Positions 29,966 to 39,162 of a stretch of 40,241 nucleotides of DNA are shown here, piece after piece. Position 1 is the first letter of the stretch; every line of letters begins with the position of its first letter. The stretch is taken from the NCBI RefSeq assembly GCF_022771645.1, contig NZ_JALFCU010000025.1, forward strand, positions 1 to 40,241, read 5' to 3'. Origin of the DNA: Selenomonas sp. GTDB lineage: Bacteria; Bacillota; Negativicutes; Selenomonadales; Selenomonadaceae. The notes beneath the pieces were generated by a model. The model was given only the letters and a program-made list of their open reading frames with translations, was not told the DNA's origin and ran no database searches. Position numbers and translations under genes: made by a program.

Positions 29966-32900
29966 TTATCTTTCAAACAGCGCTGCAATCTCTTCATTCG
30001 TGAGTTTCGACAGGAAGTTTTCGCCGGGCTGGATCATCTGGTCGATGAGGGATTTTTTCTTTTCCTGCAGCTGGTAGATCTTTTCTTCGATCGTGTCTTT
30101 CGTGATGAATTTCAAGACCTGCACGTTGTTGCGCTGGCCGAGGCGGTAGGCGCGGTCGGTCGCCTGATCTTCAACGGCGGGATTCCACCACGGGTCGAAG
30201 TGGATGACCATGTCCGCGCCCGTGAGGTTCAGACCCGTGCCGCCCGCTTTCAGCGAGATGAGGAACGCCGCGCCCTCGCCGGCGTTGAACGCTTTGACGA
30301 GGCGGATGCGTTCGAGCGACGGCGTGCTGCCGTCGAGGTAGAGGTACTCGACCTTGTCTGCGGCGAGGCGCGCGCCGATGTGCGCGAGCATCGTCGTGAA
30401 CTGCGAGAAGATCAGCATGCGGTGACCGGCGGCGATGGCGTCGCTGACGACTTCCTCGAGCATGTCGAGTTTGCCCGAGCCGCCGTCGTAGTCTTCGAGG
30501 AACAATGACGGGTCGCAGGCGATCTGCCGCAGGCGCGTGAGGATGGAGAGGATCTTCAGGCGGCTGCCGTCCATGCCGCGCTCTTTCATGACATCGCGGA
30601 ATTCCTTCTGGCTCTGCAAGAACCACGCGCGATAGACTTTCTCCTGCTTCGGCGTCATCTCGCAAGCCATGCGGCGCTCGACCTTGTCCGGCAGCTCCGT
30701 CAGCACGTCGCGCTTCAGGCGGCGCAGGATGAACGGCAGGACGTGACGCTTCAGGTTTTTCACCGCGCGCTCGTTTTCTTCCTTGACGATCGGCACTTCG
30801 TAGCGCGCCTTGAAGCTGTTGTGGTTCAGGAGATACCCCGGCATGAGGAAATCGAAGATCGACCAGAGCTCCGTCAGCGTGTTCTCGATGGGCGTGCCCG
30901 TCAGCGCGAAATAATCGCTGGCCTTGAGCTTTTTCACGGCGCGCGCGGCCTGCGTCGACGGGTTCTTGATGTGCTGCGCCTCGTCGAGGAAGACGTAGCG
31001 GAACGTGCGGTTTTCGTACAGGTCGATGTCGCGGCGCAGCATGTTGTACGTCGTGACGAGCACGTCGCATTCCGTTCCTGATTCCGCCAAAAGCGCCTTG
31101 CGCTCCGCTTTCGTGCCGGCGATGACTTTCGCTTTGAGCTCCGGCGTGAAGCGCTCGGCCTCGTCGAGCCAGTTGTAGACGAGCGACGTCGGCGCGACGA
31201 CGAGCGATGGAGCAAACTGCCCAGTGGGCAGTTTGCTCCGGCGGCCGTCCTTGTTCGCGAGCAAGAACGCGAGCACCTGCAGCGTCTTGCCGAGGCCCAT
31301 GTCGTCGGCGAGGATGCCGCCGAGGCCGTAATGCGCGAGCGAATTCAGCCAGTTGAAGCCCGTGACCTGGTAGTCGCGCAGGATTTTTTCGAGGCTCTGC
31401 GGCACGTCGGCCTCGACGTCGGCGTCCTGCGGATTTCGGATGTCGCGCACGACGCGGCGGAACGCCTTGCTGCGCTCGAGGCGCAGGCCCTCGTCCTCGC
31501 GCGCAATCGTGTCGAGCACCATGGCGTTCGAGAGCGGCAGCTCCACTTTGCCGTCCTCGTCCGCGACGCCCTTCTTCAGCCCCGTCGTCTCGACGAAATC
31601 CGCGAGGCCGCTGAGCTGCTGGTCGCCGAGCGTGACGAACGTGCCGTCCTTCATGCGGTGGTAGCGCCGCCGCTCGCGGTAGTCGCGCAGGATGGCGAGA
31701 ATCTCGTCAAAGTCGATGTTCTCCGTCGAGAACGTGACCTCGAGCAAGTTGTCCTGGTTCACCGACACGCCGGCCGTGATCTTCGGCATCTGCTGCACGG
31801 GCTTTTTCTGGAAGGCGTCCGCATAGTAGACTTCCGCTTTTTCCGCGAGCGCGGGCAGCGCCTCCGTCAGGAAATCATAGCTCCGCTCCTCGTCCGCCTG
31901 CACGTAGACCTGCCCGTCTTTTTCAAAGCCATATGCGGCAAAGACGTTCTCAATCTCCTGCTCGCCGCGGTCGTCGCGCACGAGGATGCGGCCGCTCCGC
32001 TTCTGCCGCGGCCCGTCGGAGACGAGCGGGTTGAACTCGATGTCTTCATAGGCGAACACGGGGCGCACCTCGACGCCGTCGCCGTGGTAGTCGAGATAGA
32101 GCCGCGCATGGAGCGGCACGAGCTGGAACTGCTGCGCGAAACTGTCCGCGATCTTGACCTCGACGGCATCCTCCATCGCGGGCAGCACCTTGCGGAAAAA
32201 CGGCTCGAGGTCCTTGCGGTCGAGGTGGAGTTTATCTTCATTGACAAACGCCACAAACGCCGGTTTCATCACCGCTGCATCCGCAGGATCCGTCAAATAG
32301 AAAATGCCTTTTTGTGAAGCATAAGAAATGTCTCCTTCCGTCGTGACGCCATACATCGCGCCGTCCTGCGAGCGCAGCACGAGCGACGCGCCATCCGCGC
32401 CCTCGTCCGTCATCTCGATCTGCATCGGCGGCCGCCCGTGCACGACGTGCGCGTCCATGGCCTCCTCGTCGAGGAAATGCGTCTCGATGGGCTCATCACC
32501 CAAGAGCTCCAGCAGCTCGCGCATCGTCCCCTGCGTGAGCTTGAAGCGCTTCTGGTCGAAGAGGAAGCTGCTACGGTAGCCGCCATAATACGAAAAGCCC
32601 GCGCTGTACTGCATGAGGTCGCGCTCCGCCTTCTCGGCGCGCGTCAGCATCGCCCAGAGTCGCTTTGACGCCTCGTCGACGAACACCATGCGGCGCGTGT
32701 CGATCGTGAGATTCTTGCCGAACTCCACGATGTCGCCGCTCCGCGCCTGCTGCAGGAAGTCTCGGAGGTTGCGGATGACATAGAGCTTTTCCGCGCCGAT
32801 GCGGAACTCGAGCCACTTCGATAGCTGGCGGTATTCCTCCTGCAGATAGAGGCGCGGCACGAGGTGGACGCGCGTCTCGACCTGCGGCGCGGCAGCGACG

Positions 32901-33286
32901 GCGGGTTCTGACGCAAACAGCTCCAAGAGGCGCTTTGCATCGCTCGGGCGTTTCTTCGCCTTGCGCGCGCTGCGCGACCCCGTCCGCCGCCCGCGTGAAA
33001 ACTGTTCCCGCTCCATGATCTCGAACATCGTCGCGACGACGTGCTTGCACGGGCCGTCGTACAGCTCGGAGGCAGGACACGTGCAACTATAGTCATCCAC
33101 ATATCCATCGTCGTCGAAAGCTACATGTGTATAATATATTCGCGACCCTCGCACGACCGCATCATACGCCCCCGGCGTCATGTCGCTTTCCCAGAGATCC
33201 TTCACGCGATTCTGCCGATAATATCTGCGTCCCCGCTCGAACGCCGCATCGCTCGCCATCGAACGGATATCGATTTCCTCCAGCAA
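29966..33286 (-). CDS. SNF2-family helicase with SWIM zinc finger
   Basis: This 1106-residue protein has a SWIM zinc finger near residues 65-82 (CTCPASELYDGPCKH). A long bacterial SNF2-associated region follows, then a Swi2/Snf2 ATPase: DDMGLGKTLQVLAF (Walker A, about 660), VVAPTSLVYNW, FLDEAQHIKN (DEAQ box) and FALTGTPIENTL. The second RecA lobe has LIFSQFTTML, LYLDGSTPS, LISLKAGGTGLNLTGAD and DRAYRLGQRNNVQV. Such proteins translocate on DNA and remodel nucleic-acid-protein complexes; in bacteria roles in transcription recycling and repair are proposed. A TTG start at 33286 is supported by GGAGG 8 nt upstream; the first ATG is 9 codons later. A 31-bp perfect palindrome is inserted in frame between Walker A and VVAPTSLVYNW. 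Confidence 0.93.
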   Translation of the reverse strand: MLEEIDIRSMASDAAFERGRRYYRQNRVKDLWESDMTPGAYDAVVRGSRIYYTHVAFDDDGYVDDYSCTCPASELYDGPCKHVVATMFEIMEREQFSRGRRTGSRSARKAKKRPSDAKRLLELFASEPAVAAAPQVETRVHLVPRLYLQEEYRQLSKWLEFRIGAEKLYVIRNLRDFLQQARSGDIVEFGKNLTIDTRRMVFVDEASKRLWAMLTRAEKAERDLMQYSAGFSYYGGYRSSFLFDQKRFKLTQGTMRELLELLGDEPIETHFLDEEAMDAHVVHGRPPMQIEMTDEGADGASLVLRSQDGAMYGVTTEGDISYASQKGIFYLTDPADAAVMKPAFVAFVNEDKLHLDRKDLEPFFRKVLPAMEDAVEVKIADSFAQQFQLVPLHARLYLDYHGDGVEVRPVFAYEDIEFNPLVSDGPRQKRSGRILVRDDRGEQEIENVFAAYGFEKDGQVYVQADEERSYDFLTEALPALAEKAEVYYADAFQKKPVQQMPKITAGVSVNQDNLLEVTFSTENIDFDEILAILRDYRERRRYHRMKDGTFVTLGDQQLSGLADFVETTGLKKGVADEDGKVELPLSNAMVLDTIAREDEGLRLERSKAFRRVVRDIRNPQDADVEADVPQSLEKILRDYQVTGFNWLNSLAHYGLGGILADDMGLGKTLQVLAFLLANKDGRRSKLPTGQFAPSLVVAPTSLVYNWLDEAERFTPELKAKVIAGTKAERKALLAESGTECDVLVTTYNMLRRDIDLYENRTFRYVFLDEAQHIKNPSTQAARAVKKLKASDYFALTGTPIENTLTELWSIFDFLMPGYLLNHNSFKARYEVPIVKEENERAVKNLKRHVLPFILRRLKRDVLTELPDKVERRMACEMTPKQEKVYRAWFLQSQKEFRDVMKERGMDGSRLKILSILTRLRQIACDPSLFLEDYDGGSGKLDMLEEVVSDAIAAGHRMLIFSQFTTMLAHIGARLAADKVEYLYLDGSTPSLERIRLVKAFNAGEGAAFLISLKAGGTGLNLTGADMVIHFDPWWNPAVEDQATDRAYRLGQRNNVQVLKFITKDTIEEKIYQLQEKKKSLIDQMIQPGENFLSKLTNEEIAALFER
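31209..31239. repeat. Perfect 31-bp palindrome inside the SNF2 coding sequence
   Basis: Arms 31209-31223 and 31225-31239 are perfect 15-bp inverse copies with one base between. It encodes SKLPTGQFAP in frame. Codons such as ACT, TTT, GCT and CCA contrast with the GC-rich codons around it. Confidence 0.85.
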
Positions 33287-33405
33287 TTTCTTTTCCTCCG
33301 CCTTTGCGCATGCTCGCGCGAATATGATAAGATAGTTGTCAACGAATCATTTCGAAACTTATCTTTGTATTTTACCATGATTTCCCTAGCAAAGGAACCA
33401 TCGTC

Positions 33406-34494
33406 ATGACAAAACCAACGGAAACGCCGGCGCTGCCTGCGCACGCGCGCATCCTCATCGTCCGCCTCAGCGCCATCGGCGACGTGCTACACGTCACGAG
33501 CGTCGTGCACAACCTGCGCCGCCTCCTGCCGGACGCCGAGCTCACCTGGCTCGCGAGCCCGCCCGCGAGCACGCTGCTTGCAGGCAATCCTGACATCGAC
33601 CGCCTGCTCGTCTGGGATCGTCGCCCGCTCGACGAAGCGAGCGCGCACCTGCATCTCATCGATTGCATCCGCGAAATCAAAAAAGCGCGAGCCCTGCTCG
33701 CGCCGTACACGTTCGACATCGCGCTCGATCTCCAAGGCCTCTTCCTCACCGGCATCCTCACGCGCCTCTCCGGTGCGCCGCGCCGCATCGGCATCCACGA
33801 ACGCCACGAAGGCAACCCGCTCTTCATGACGGAGATGGCGCCCGACATCCCCGATCCGCACAAGATCCGCCGCTACTACACGGCGCTCGCCCCGCTCGGC
33901 TTCGGCGCGGAAACGTTCCAGCCCGGCCCCGTGCTCGCGCTCCCGAAAAATTTGAACGGCTACGCAAAAAAATTTTGGGCATCGCACAACATCGACACGA
34001 CGCGCCCGATCCTCATGGTCTGCGTCCGCACAACGTGGCCGGATAAAAACTGGCCGCCTGCGTACTTCGGCGAGGCGCTCCGCGCCGTCCCGCGAGACGT
34101 GCAGATCGTCTTCAGCGGCGCAAAAAACGACGCGCCCTACATCGCAGAAACGCAGTGCGTCCTCGCGGACGGAACGGATCACCCGTCGCTCTCCATCGCC
34201 GGCGAGACAAATCTCCTCGAGCTCGCCGCTCTTCTCAAAAGCGCAACGCTCCTCTTCACCGGCGACACTGGTCCCCTCTACATCGCCGAAGCCGTCGGCA
34301 CGCCGACGCTCTCCCTCTGGGGCCCGACAGCCCCAGAGATCTACGGCCCGCTCACAAAAGGCCACACCTTCCTCCGCAGCCCCTACGAGTGCACCGCCTG
34401 CTGCAAGACCCATTGCGCGCGCAAGAACAACGGCTGCATGAACGCGCTGAAGCCGGGCGTCGCAGCGGATGCGCTCCGCGCCTTCTTTTCATAA
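33406..34494 (+). CDS. Glycosyltransferase family 9 (heptosyltransferase-like)
   Basis: This 362-residue protein has the GT-B heptosyltransferase pattern: ILIVRLSAIGDVLHVTSVVHNLRRLLPDAELTWLA at the N terminus, IALDLQGLFLTGILTRLSGAPRRIG, VCVRTTWPDKNWPPAYFGEAL, and LLFTGDTGPLYIAEAVGTPTLSLWGPTAPEIYGP. It would add heptose or a related sugar to the LPS inner core on the cytoplasmic face. A Cys-rich segment near the C terminus (YECTACCKTHCARKNNGCM) is typical of some members. AAAGGAA stands about 10 nt upstream of the ATG. It is divergent from the SNF2 gene and ends in a bidirectional terminator. Confidence 0.92.
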   Translation: MTKPTETPALPAHARILIVRLSAIGDVLHVTSVVHNLRRLLPDAELTWLASPPASTLLAGNPDIDRLLVWDRRPLDEASAHLHLIDCIREIKKARALLAPYTFDIALDLQGLFLTGILTRLSGAPRRIGIHERHEGNPLFMTEMAPDIPDPHKIRRYYTALAPLGFGAETFQPGPVLALPKNLNGYAKKFWASHNIDTTRPILMVCVRTTWPDKNWPPAYFGEALRAVPRDVQIVFSGAKNDAPYIAETQCVLADGTDHPSLSIAGETNLLELAALLKSATLLFTGDTGPLYIAEAVGTPTLSLWGPTAPEIYGPLTKGHTFLRSPYECTACCKTHCARKNNGCMNALKPGVAADALRAFFS

Positions 34495-34506
34495 AAACGC
34501 TCATAA

Positions 34507-34548
34507 AAAATGCGTACGCAAAATTCCGTTGCCGTACGCATTTTCTTT
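34507..34548. terminator. Bidirectional terminator
   Basis: AAAATGCGTACG (34507-34518) pairs perfectly with 34533-34544, followed by TCTTTTC on the plus strand; on the minus strand the A-run gives the T tract. It serves the heptosyltransferase gene and the convergent five-gene operon. Confidence 0.88.
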
Positions 34549-34551
34549 TCT

Positions 34552-35754
34552 TCACGATTCTATCAACCGCTCAATCATCCGCTCGACGCGCTCGGCGGCT
34601 CGTCCGTCTTCGCTGAGTTCCATCGGCTCGAAAAATGTGTTGAGTTGTTCTTCATACCGTTTCCAATCAAATGCCTGGATGCAGCCTACGAGTTCGTCCT
34701 CCGTCTCTGCGAACGGGAACGGTAGGTGGTGCATGTCGAAGTACAGTCGGTTGCGATCGGACTGGTAGGCCTCGAGGTCGTCAGCGTAGAGGAAGACGGG
34801 CATCTTTGCGAAGCTCGCATCGAACGCGAGCGACGAGTAGTCTGTGAGCAAGGCATCGGACGCAGCGAGGAGCTCATAGGCGTCGCCATACTGGCTGGCG
34901 TCGACGACGCGCGTGACATGCCCCGTCAGCGGATAACGCTCAAGGTGCGCGGCCACTTGCGGATGCAGGCGCAGCATGAGATACCACTGCGTTCCCGTGC
35001 GTTCCGTGAGCGCAGCGAGCACACGTTCGAAGTCGAGCGTGACGCGCTCCGCCTCGACCGTGCGGCGACGCGTCTGGCTGCCAGCGCGGAACGTCGGCGC
35101 GAATAGAAGGATCTTTGCGTCCTCGGGAATGCCGAACGACGTGCGGATGCGAGCGCGCAGCGCGTTGTTGTCGCGAAACAGGATATCGCAGCGCGGCGAG
35201 CCGACACGCTCGACGGCTCCTTTGTAGTACATCGCGCGGCGCACCATGTCCTCGTTCCATTTTGACGACGTGAGCCAGCAGTCGATGAGCGCGGAGTCCG
35301 CCTCGCTGACCAGTTCGGCGATGCGCGGCATCTTGCCGCCGCGGTCTGCGCCGAGCGGCTTGAAACAGACGTTGCAATGGAACGTCTGCAGATAATACTG
35401 CCCGCGCCGCTTCCGCGTGCCAAATGGCTTGCGATGGCAGTCGATCCAGATTTTCGCCGTCGCGTATTCGTACGCCCGGCTCCAGAGCGTGTTCGCCGCC
35501 TTGCGGATATACGGCGGGAACGGCTTCGTCATGTCGTTGACAAGCCAGACGAGCTCGTACTCTGGATGGTCAGCATGGAGCCGTTCCGCGATGGCCTTCG
35601 GGTTGTCGCCGTACCCGCCCATGCCTTCCGTCGAGCAGAAGACGATTTTCTTCGGCTGGATGGGATGCAGCAATGCCTCGATGCAGAACGCCATGCGGCT
35701 GAGTTCCGCCTTGCAGCAGCGGTACGCGATGTAGAGCGCATCTTTCCCGTTCAT
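34552..35754 (-). CDS. CDP-glycerol glycerophosphotransferase family protein (TagB/TagF-like)
   Basis: This 400-residue protein matches the Glyphos_transf family: KKIVFCSTEGMGGYGDNPKAIAERL...YELVWLVND at the start, GSPRCDILFRDN, ILLFAPTFR, LMLRLHPQVA, LLAASDALLTDYSSLAFDASFAKMPVFLYADDLEAY at the end. The family transfers a polyol phosphate from a CDP-activated donor to an acceptor, as in teichoic acid synthesis. In an LPS-bearing bacterium the acceptor is more likely an LPS, capsule or other surface glycan. Its ATG overlaps the stop of the nucleotidyltransferase gene by 4 nt, and GAGGAG lies upstream. It is the last gene of the five-gene operon. Confidence 0.88.
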   Translation of the reverse strand: MNGKDALYIAYRCCKAELSRMAFCIEALLHPIQPKKIVFCSTEGMGGYGDNPKAIAERLHADHPEYELVWLVNDMTKPFPPYIRKAANTLWSRAYEYATAKIWIDCHRKPFGTRKRRGQYYLQTFHCNVCFKPLGADRGGKMPRIAELVSEADSALIDCWLTSSKWNEDMVRRAMYYKGAVERVGSPRCDILFRDNNALRARIRTSFGIPEDAKILLFAPTFRAGSQTRRRTVEAERVTLDFERVLAALTERTGTQWYLMLRLHPQVAAHLERYPLTGHVTRVVDASQYGDAYELLAASDALLTDYSSLAFDASFAKMPVFLYADDLEAYQSDRNRLYFDMHHLPFPFAETEDELVGCIQAFDWKRYEEQLNTFFEPMELSEDGRAAERVERMIERLIES

Positions 35755-36473
35755 GCTTTTCGCTCCTCGCCGAAGAGCTGCTGCGCGCGGCGATAGTCTT
35801 CCTCGAAGTCGACTTCCTGCCAGCGCAGGCCGTCCGTATCGAGCATTTCCGCATCGAACAGATGACGGTCGAGCACGCGCTGGATGGCCGCTTCGAAATA
35901 TTCGTCGAACCGCTGTTCGCGCAGCACGTCGTCTGCGGCCTGTGCGAGCGCGGGCACCGTAGCGCTCGAAAAACGCGCAATACCAATGAATTCGCCAGCC
36001 GCCGCGCTGACGGGCATCTGCTTCGTGATACGCACGACCTTCCCATCCACCACTTGTACCTTCATCGCCTCTTCGTCGCACGGCTTCGTGTCCACGGGCA
36101 GCACGATATCACCCGCATGCGAGAGCAGACGATCAAAAAGCGCGTCCTCGCAGATCGTATCCGCGTGCAGATAAACGAAGTCCTCGCTCACGGCATGGCG
36201 CGCCATCCAGTATGAACTGATGACATTCGCGAGCGGGTAAAACGGATTGTACACGAAATGAATGTTCGGATGCGTGCTGAACAGCTTGCGAAACACGTCG
36301 TCGTGATAGCCGACGACGAGCGTGATATCCGTGACGCCGCGCTCTTCCAGCATGCGCACATTGCGCTCGATCAGTTTCTCCCCGCCGATTTCCAAAAACG
36401 ATTTTGGCTCACCGTCCGTGAGACAATAGATGCGGCTGCCCTTGCCGGCCGCCATAATGAGTCCTTGCATCAT
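35751..36473 (-). CDS. Sugar-phosphate/polyol-phosphate nucleotidyltransferase (LicC-like)
   Basis: This 240-residue protein has the nucleotidyltransferase start GLIMAAGKGSRI with EPKSFLEIGGEKLIERNVRML (the GxGxR and PK of the NTP site), then ITLVVGYHDDVF and VYLHADTICED. Its closest look is to the short cytidylyltransferases such as LicC (CTP:phosphocholine). Between a dehydrogenase/kinase/aldolase set and a CDP-glycerol-type transferase, a CTP-using enzyme is the sensible guess. GGAAAGGGG precedes tandem ATGs at 36473 and 36470. Substrate unknown. Confidence 0.85.
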   Translation of the reverse strand: MMQGLIMAAGKGSRIYCLTDGEPKSFLEIGGEKLIERNVRMLEERGVTDITLVVGYHDDVFRKLFSTHPNIHFVYNPFYPLANVISSYWMARHAVSEDFVYLHADTICEDALFDRLLSHAGDIVLPVDTKPCDEEAMKVQVVDGKVVRITKQMPVSAAAGEFIGIARFSSATVPALAQAADDVLREQRFDEYFEAAIQRVLDRHLFDAEMLDTDGLRWQEVDFEEDYRRAQQLFGEERKA

Positions 36474-36487
36474 GTTCCCCTTTCCTG

Positions 36488-37630
36488 TCAATCCATGGAT
36501 TCTGCATAGATGCGCCGGAGAATATCCGGTTCTGCCGCTGCCGGGTCGCGCTCGATGGCACCTGTCACTTTTGCCGCGAGCGTCGATGGCTCCGAAGTGA
36601 CGCCGAGTGCATGAAGGCCGTGCCGTCCGCCGATGCGTTCCACGAAGGCTAAAAACGCCGCCTCACACGCCGCGCGTCCATCGCACGGATGCCCTGCCAG
36701 CAGTGTCATGGCGCGCTCGACACGCGTGGCAGAAACCGCGTATTCATGGCGCAGCCACGCGGGATAGAGTGCCAGGAGCCCCGCGCCGTGACTCGTGTCC
36801 GTCTGCGCGCCGACGGGATACTGCATGCGATGCGGTAACGCCGTGCCGACATTTGCGAGGTTGCTGCCCATGAGCAGACTCGCGTAGCTCATGGCATCCC
36901 GTGCATCGTGGTCGTCCGGTGTCGTCATGAGGCGCGGCAAGTGCGTGCCGACGAGCGCGAGCGCGCGCTCGGAAAACATGCGGGACACCTCGTTCGATTT
37001 TTTCGACACATAGCTCTCCATCGCGTGCGCGAACACGTCGAATCCCGTCTCCACCGTCGTGCGCGGCGGCACGTGCCACGTGAAGCTGCTGTCGACGATG
37101 GCGACCGCCGGCGCGATGGCCTCGCCACGAATGCCCGTCTTCACGCCATCTTCCGGGCTCGAGAGGATCGCGCCGCGGCTGAGCTCGCTGCCTGTACCCG
37201 CCGTCGTCGGGACCGCATAGATGCGCGGCGTCTCAGGCGAGGGAGCGATGCCCTGCAGCAGGAGGTCGCGCACGCTGTGCGGCGAGCCGATGCCGGCCGC
37301 CGTCGCTTTTGCCGCATCCATAGCGCTGCCGCCGCCAAAGCCGAGCACCGTGTCGACATGCGCATCCTTGCCGATGCGGACGGCCTCCTCGACTTCATGA
37401 AGTTTCGGATTCGCGCTGACCTGGTCATAGACGACGACCGGTCGCCCACCGCGCAACGCTTCGAGCTCGCGCACGAGCGCGGGCAAATAGCCGAGTCGCA
37501 CGAGCGAGCGCCCCGTGCTCACGACCATGACGTTTCCCTGCAAGTGCGCCGCTTCGCTTTTGAGCGACGCCTGCCATGTCTCCGCGCCGAAATACACACG
37601 CGTCGGCAGGAAAAAAGAAAAAGCTTCCAT
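36488..37630 (-). CDS. Iron-containing (group III) alcohol dehydrogenase family protein
   Basis: This 380-residue protein starts FSFFLPTRVYFG, typical of Fe-ADHs. It has GGRPVVVYDQVSANPKLHEVEEAV, GFGGGSAMDAAKATA (NAD binding), PTTAGTGSELSRGA, and all four metal ligands in place: Asp and His in GFDVFAHAMESYVS, His in GTALPHRMQYPVG and His in TSHGAGLLALYP. The group reduces aldehydes or ketones, or oxidises the matching alcohols; relatives include glycerol-1-phosphate and 1,3-propanediol dehydrogenases. The ATG at 37630 has GAGGGGG upstream, 11 nt after the kinase gene. In this operon it may make or consume a polyol intermediate. Confidence 0.9.
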   Translation of the reverse strand: MEAFSFFLPTRVYFGAETWQASLKSEAAHLQGNVMVVSTGRSLVRLGYLPALVRELEALRGGRPVVVYDQVSANPKLHEVEEAVRIGKDAHVDTVLGFGGGSAMDAAKATAAGIGSPHSVRDLLLQGIAPSPETPRIYAVPTTAGTGSELSRGAILSSPEDGVKTGIRGEAIAPAVAIVDSSFTWHVPPRTTVETGFDVFAHAMESYVSKKSNEVSRMFSERALALVGTHLPRLMTTPDDHDARDAMSYASLLMGSNLANVGTALPHRMQYPVGAQTDTSHGAGLLALYPAWLRHEYAVSATRVERAMTLLAGHPCDGRAACEAAFLAFVERIGGRHGLHALGVTSEPSTLAAKVTGAIERDPAAAEPDILRRIYAESMD

Positions 37631-37641
37631 CGCGATCCCCC

Positions 37642-39162
37642 TCACAGATTTTCGATGCGGACTTCATGCTTCGGATTCAGTTGCCGCACGAGGTCCATGC
37701 GCTCATGGAACAGCCCTTCGAGCGCATGGTACGTCCGCTTGTAAAGTTCAAAGAGCCGCAGATACTTTTGATGACGCGCCGCATTCGGGCGGATGACCAT
37801 GCGAACGGTGGCGAACGCGCCGGCTGCCGCGCGCAGGTCGGGGAATACGCCAAGTCCCACGAGTGCGAGCATGGCCGCGCCCGTCGACGTCGTCTCGAAT
37901 TCCTCGAGCACTTCGACATCGCGTCCCGTGATGTCCGCTTTAAGCTCCGAGATCAGGCGGATGCGTGCGAGGCCGCCCGACAAACGGATGCGGCGCACTT
38001 CCATGCCTGTTGCCTCGATGGCGCGGATCATGTCGAAGTCGATGAAGCCCGCGCTTTCGAACACGGCGCGCGTCATTTCCTTGCGCGTGTGCATGCGCTC
38101 GAGGCCGAAGAAGACGCCGCGCGCCTCCGGATTCCAGATGGGCGCGCGCTCGCCGAGCAAGTACGGCAAAAAGACGAGGCCGTCTGCCCCGAGCCGCGCC
38201 TCGCCTGCATCTTTCTCCATGACCTCATACGGGTAGCTTTCCTTCTGGTAATAGCACTGCTTCACCCACTCGATGAGGCCGCCGCCGAGGTTGTTCGAGC
38301 CGCCGACGATCGTCATGCGCTGCTCCGGGTATGGCATGAGGAAAATATCCGGGTTCGGCCGCAGATCCGTGCGCCGCGAAAACGCGCGGAACACCGTGAC
38401 CGTGCCAGACACGTCGCTCGCCTCGCCCTCCTCCGCAACGCCGCTGCCGAAGAACGAACAGATCGCGTCGTATGTCGTGAGGACGGCCTGCGTCTCGGGC
38501 AACAGACTGAGCGCATCCGCCGCCTCCTGTGTCAGTGGGCCAACGACGCTGCCGACCGGCTGCACGTCTGGCAATTGCGCAGAGCAAAAACCAAGCTGCT
38601 GTAGCTTTTCCTCCGGATAACACGCACGGCTCGCATCATAACCACATTTCACGGCATCGAACACATCCGTCACATAGCGTCCCGTCATACGCGCGAGCAG
38701 GTAATCGTTCGGCGCGAGGAACTTTGCCGTCTGTGCAAAGTTTTCTGGTTGATGCTGCTGCACCCAGAGCATCTTGCCGAGCATCGGACAAGCAGACGCC
38801 TGCGCACCGAAGACAGCCGCCACCTTCGCTTGTTCCATGAGGCCGCGCTTGTCGGACACCATGAGGCACTTGTCGAGCGCCCGTCCGTCTGCGTCGACAT
38901 AGACGAGGCACGACGACGACGTCGTGACCGTGATCGCACCAATGCTTTCACGACCGACGTCGATCAGCGACTCACGCACGACTGCGCACGCTTTCGTCCA
39001 CCATTCCTCCGGTGACTGCACGACGATGTCCGCATCGAGCTGCGTCTCGAGCGGGCGCGCCGCATAGGCGAGCTTCTCGCCGTCCGGGCGGAAGATGATG
39101 CTCCGGATGCTCTTCATGCCCATGTTCAAGACGAGGATGTTCTTTGCTTGCGTGTCCGTCAC
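37642..39162 (-). CDS. FGGY-family carbohydrate kinase
   Basis: This 506-residue protein has the two ASKHA domains of FGGY kinases: NILVLNMGMKSIRSIIF at the N terminus, TTSSSCLVYVDADGRALDKCLMVSDKRG, NDYLLARMTGRYVTD, TTYDAICSFFGSGV, SDVSGTVTVF (phosphate loop), NPEARGVFFGL and IRLSGGLARIRLISELKADITGRDVEV. The family phosphorylates sugars or polyols such as xylulose, ribulose, glycerol or erythritol. It starts with GTG, with AAGGAG 9 nt upstream, and the GTGA overlaps the aldolase stop. The usual catalytic Asp region (TTYDAI) is present. Substrate unknown. Confidence 0.9.
   Translation of the reverse strand: MTDTQAKNILVLNMGMKSIRSIIFRPDGEKLAYAARPLETQLDADIVVQSPEEWWTKACAVVRESLIDVGRESIGAITVTTSSSCLVYVDADGRALDKCLMVSDKRGLMEQAKVAAVFGAQASACPMLGKMLWVQQHQPENFAQTAKFLAPNDYLLARMTGRYVTDVFDAVKCGYDASRACYPEEKLQQLGFCSAQLPDVQPVGSVVGPLTQEAADALSLLPETQAVLTTYDAICSFFGSGVAEEGEASDVSGTVTVFRAFSRRTDLRPNPDIFLMPYPEQRMTIVGGSNNLGGGLIEWVKQCYYQKESYPYEVMEKDAGEARLGADGLVFLPYLLGERAPIWNPEARGVFFGLERMHTRKEMTRAVFESAGFIDFDMIRAIEATGMEVRRIRLSGGLARIRLISELKADITGRDVEVLEEFETTSTGAAMLALVGLGVFPDLRAAAGAFATVRMVIRPNAARHQKYLRLFELYKRTYHALEGLFHERMDLVRQLNPKHEVRIENL

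Noticed and set aside
29966..33286. The SNF2 gene as part of a defence island with Uma2 and Rpn genes
   Set aside because: The three genes are far apart among housekeeping genes, and no other defence genes, integrase or att sites are present.
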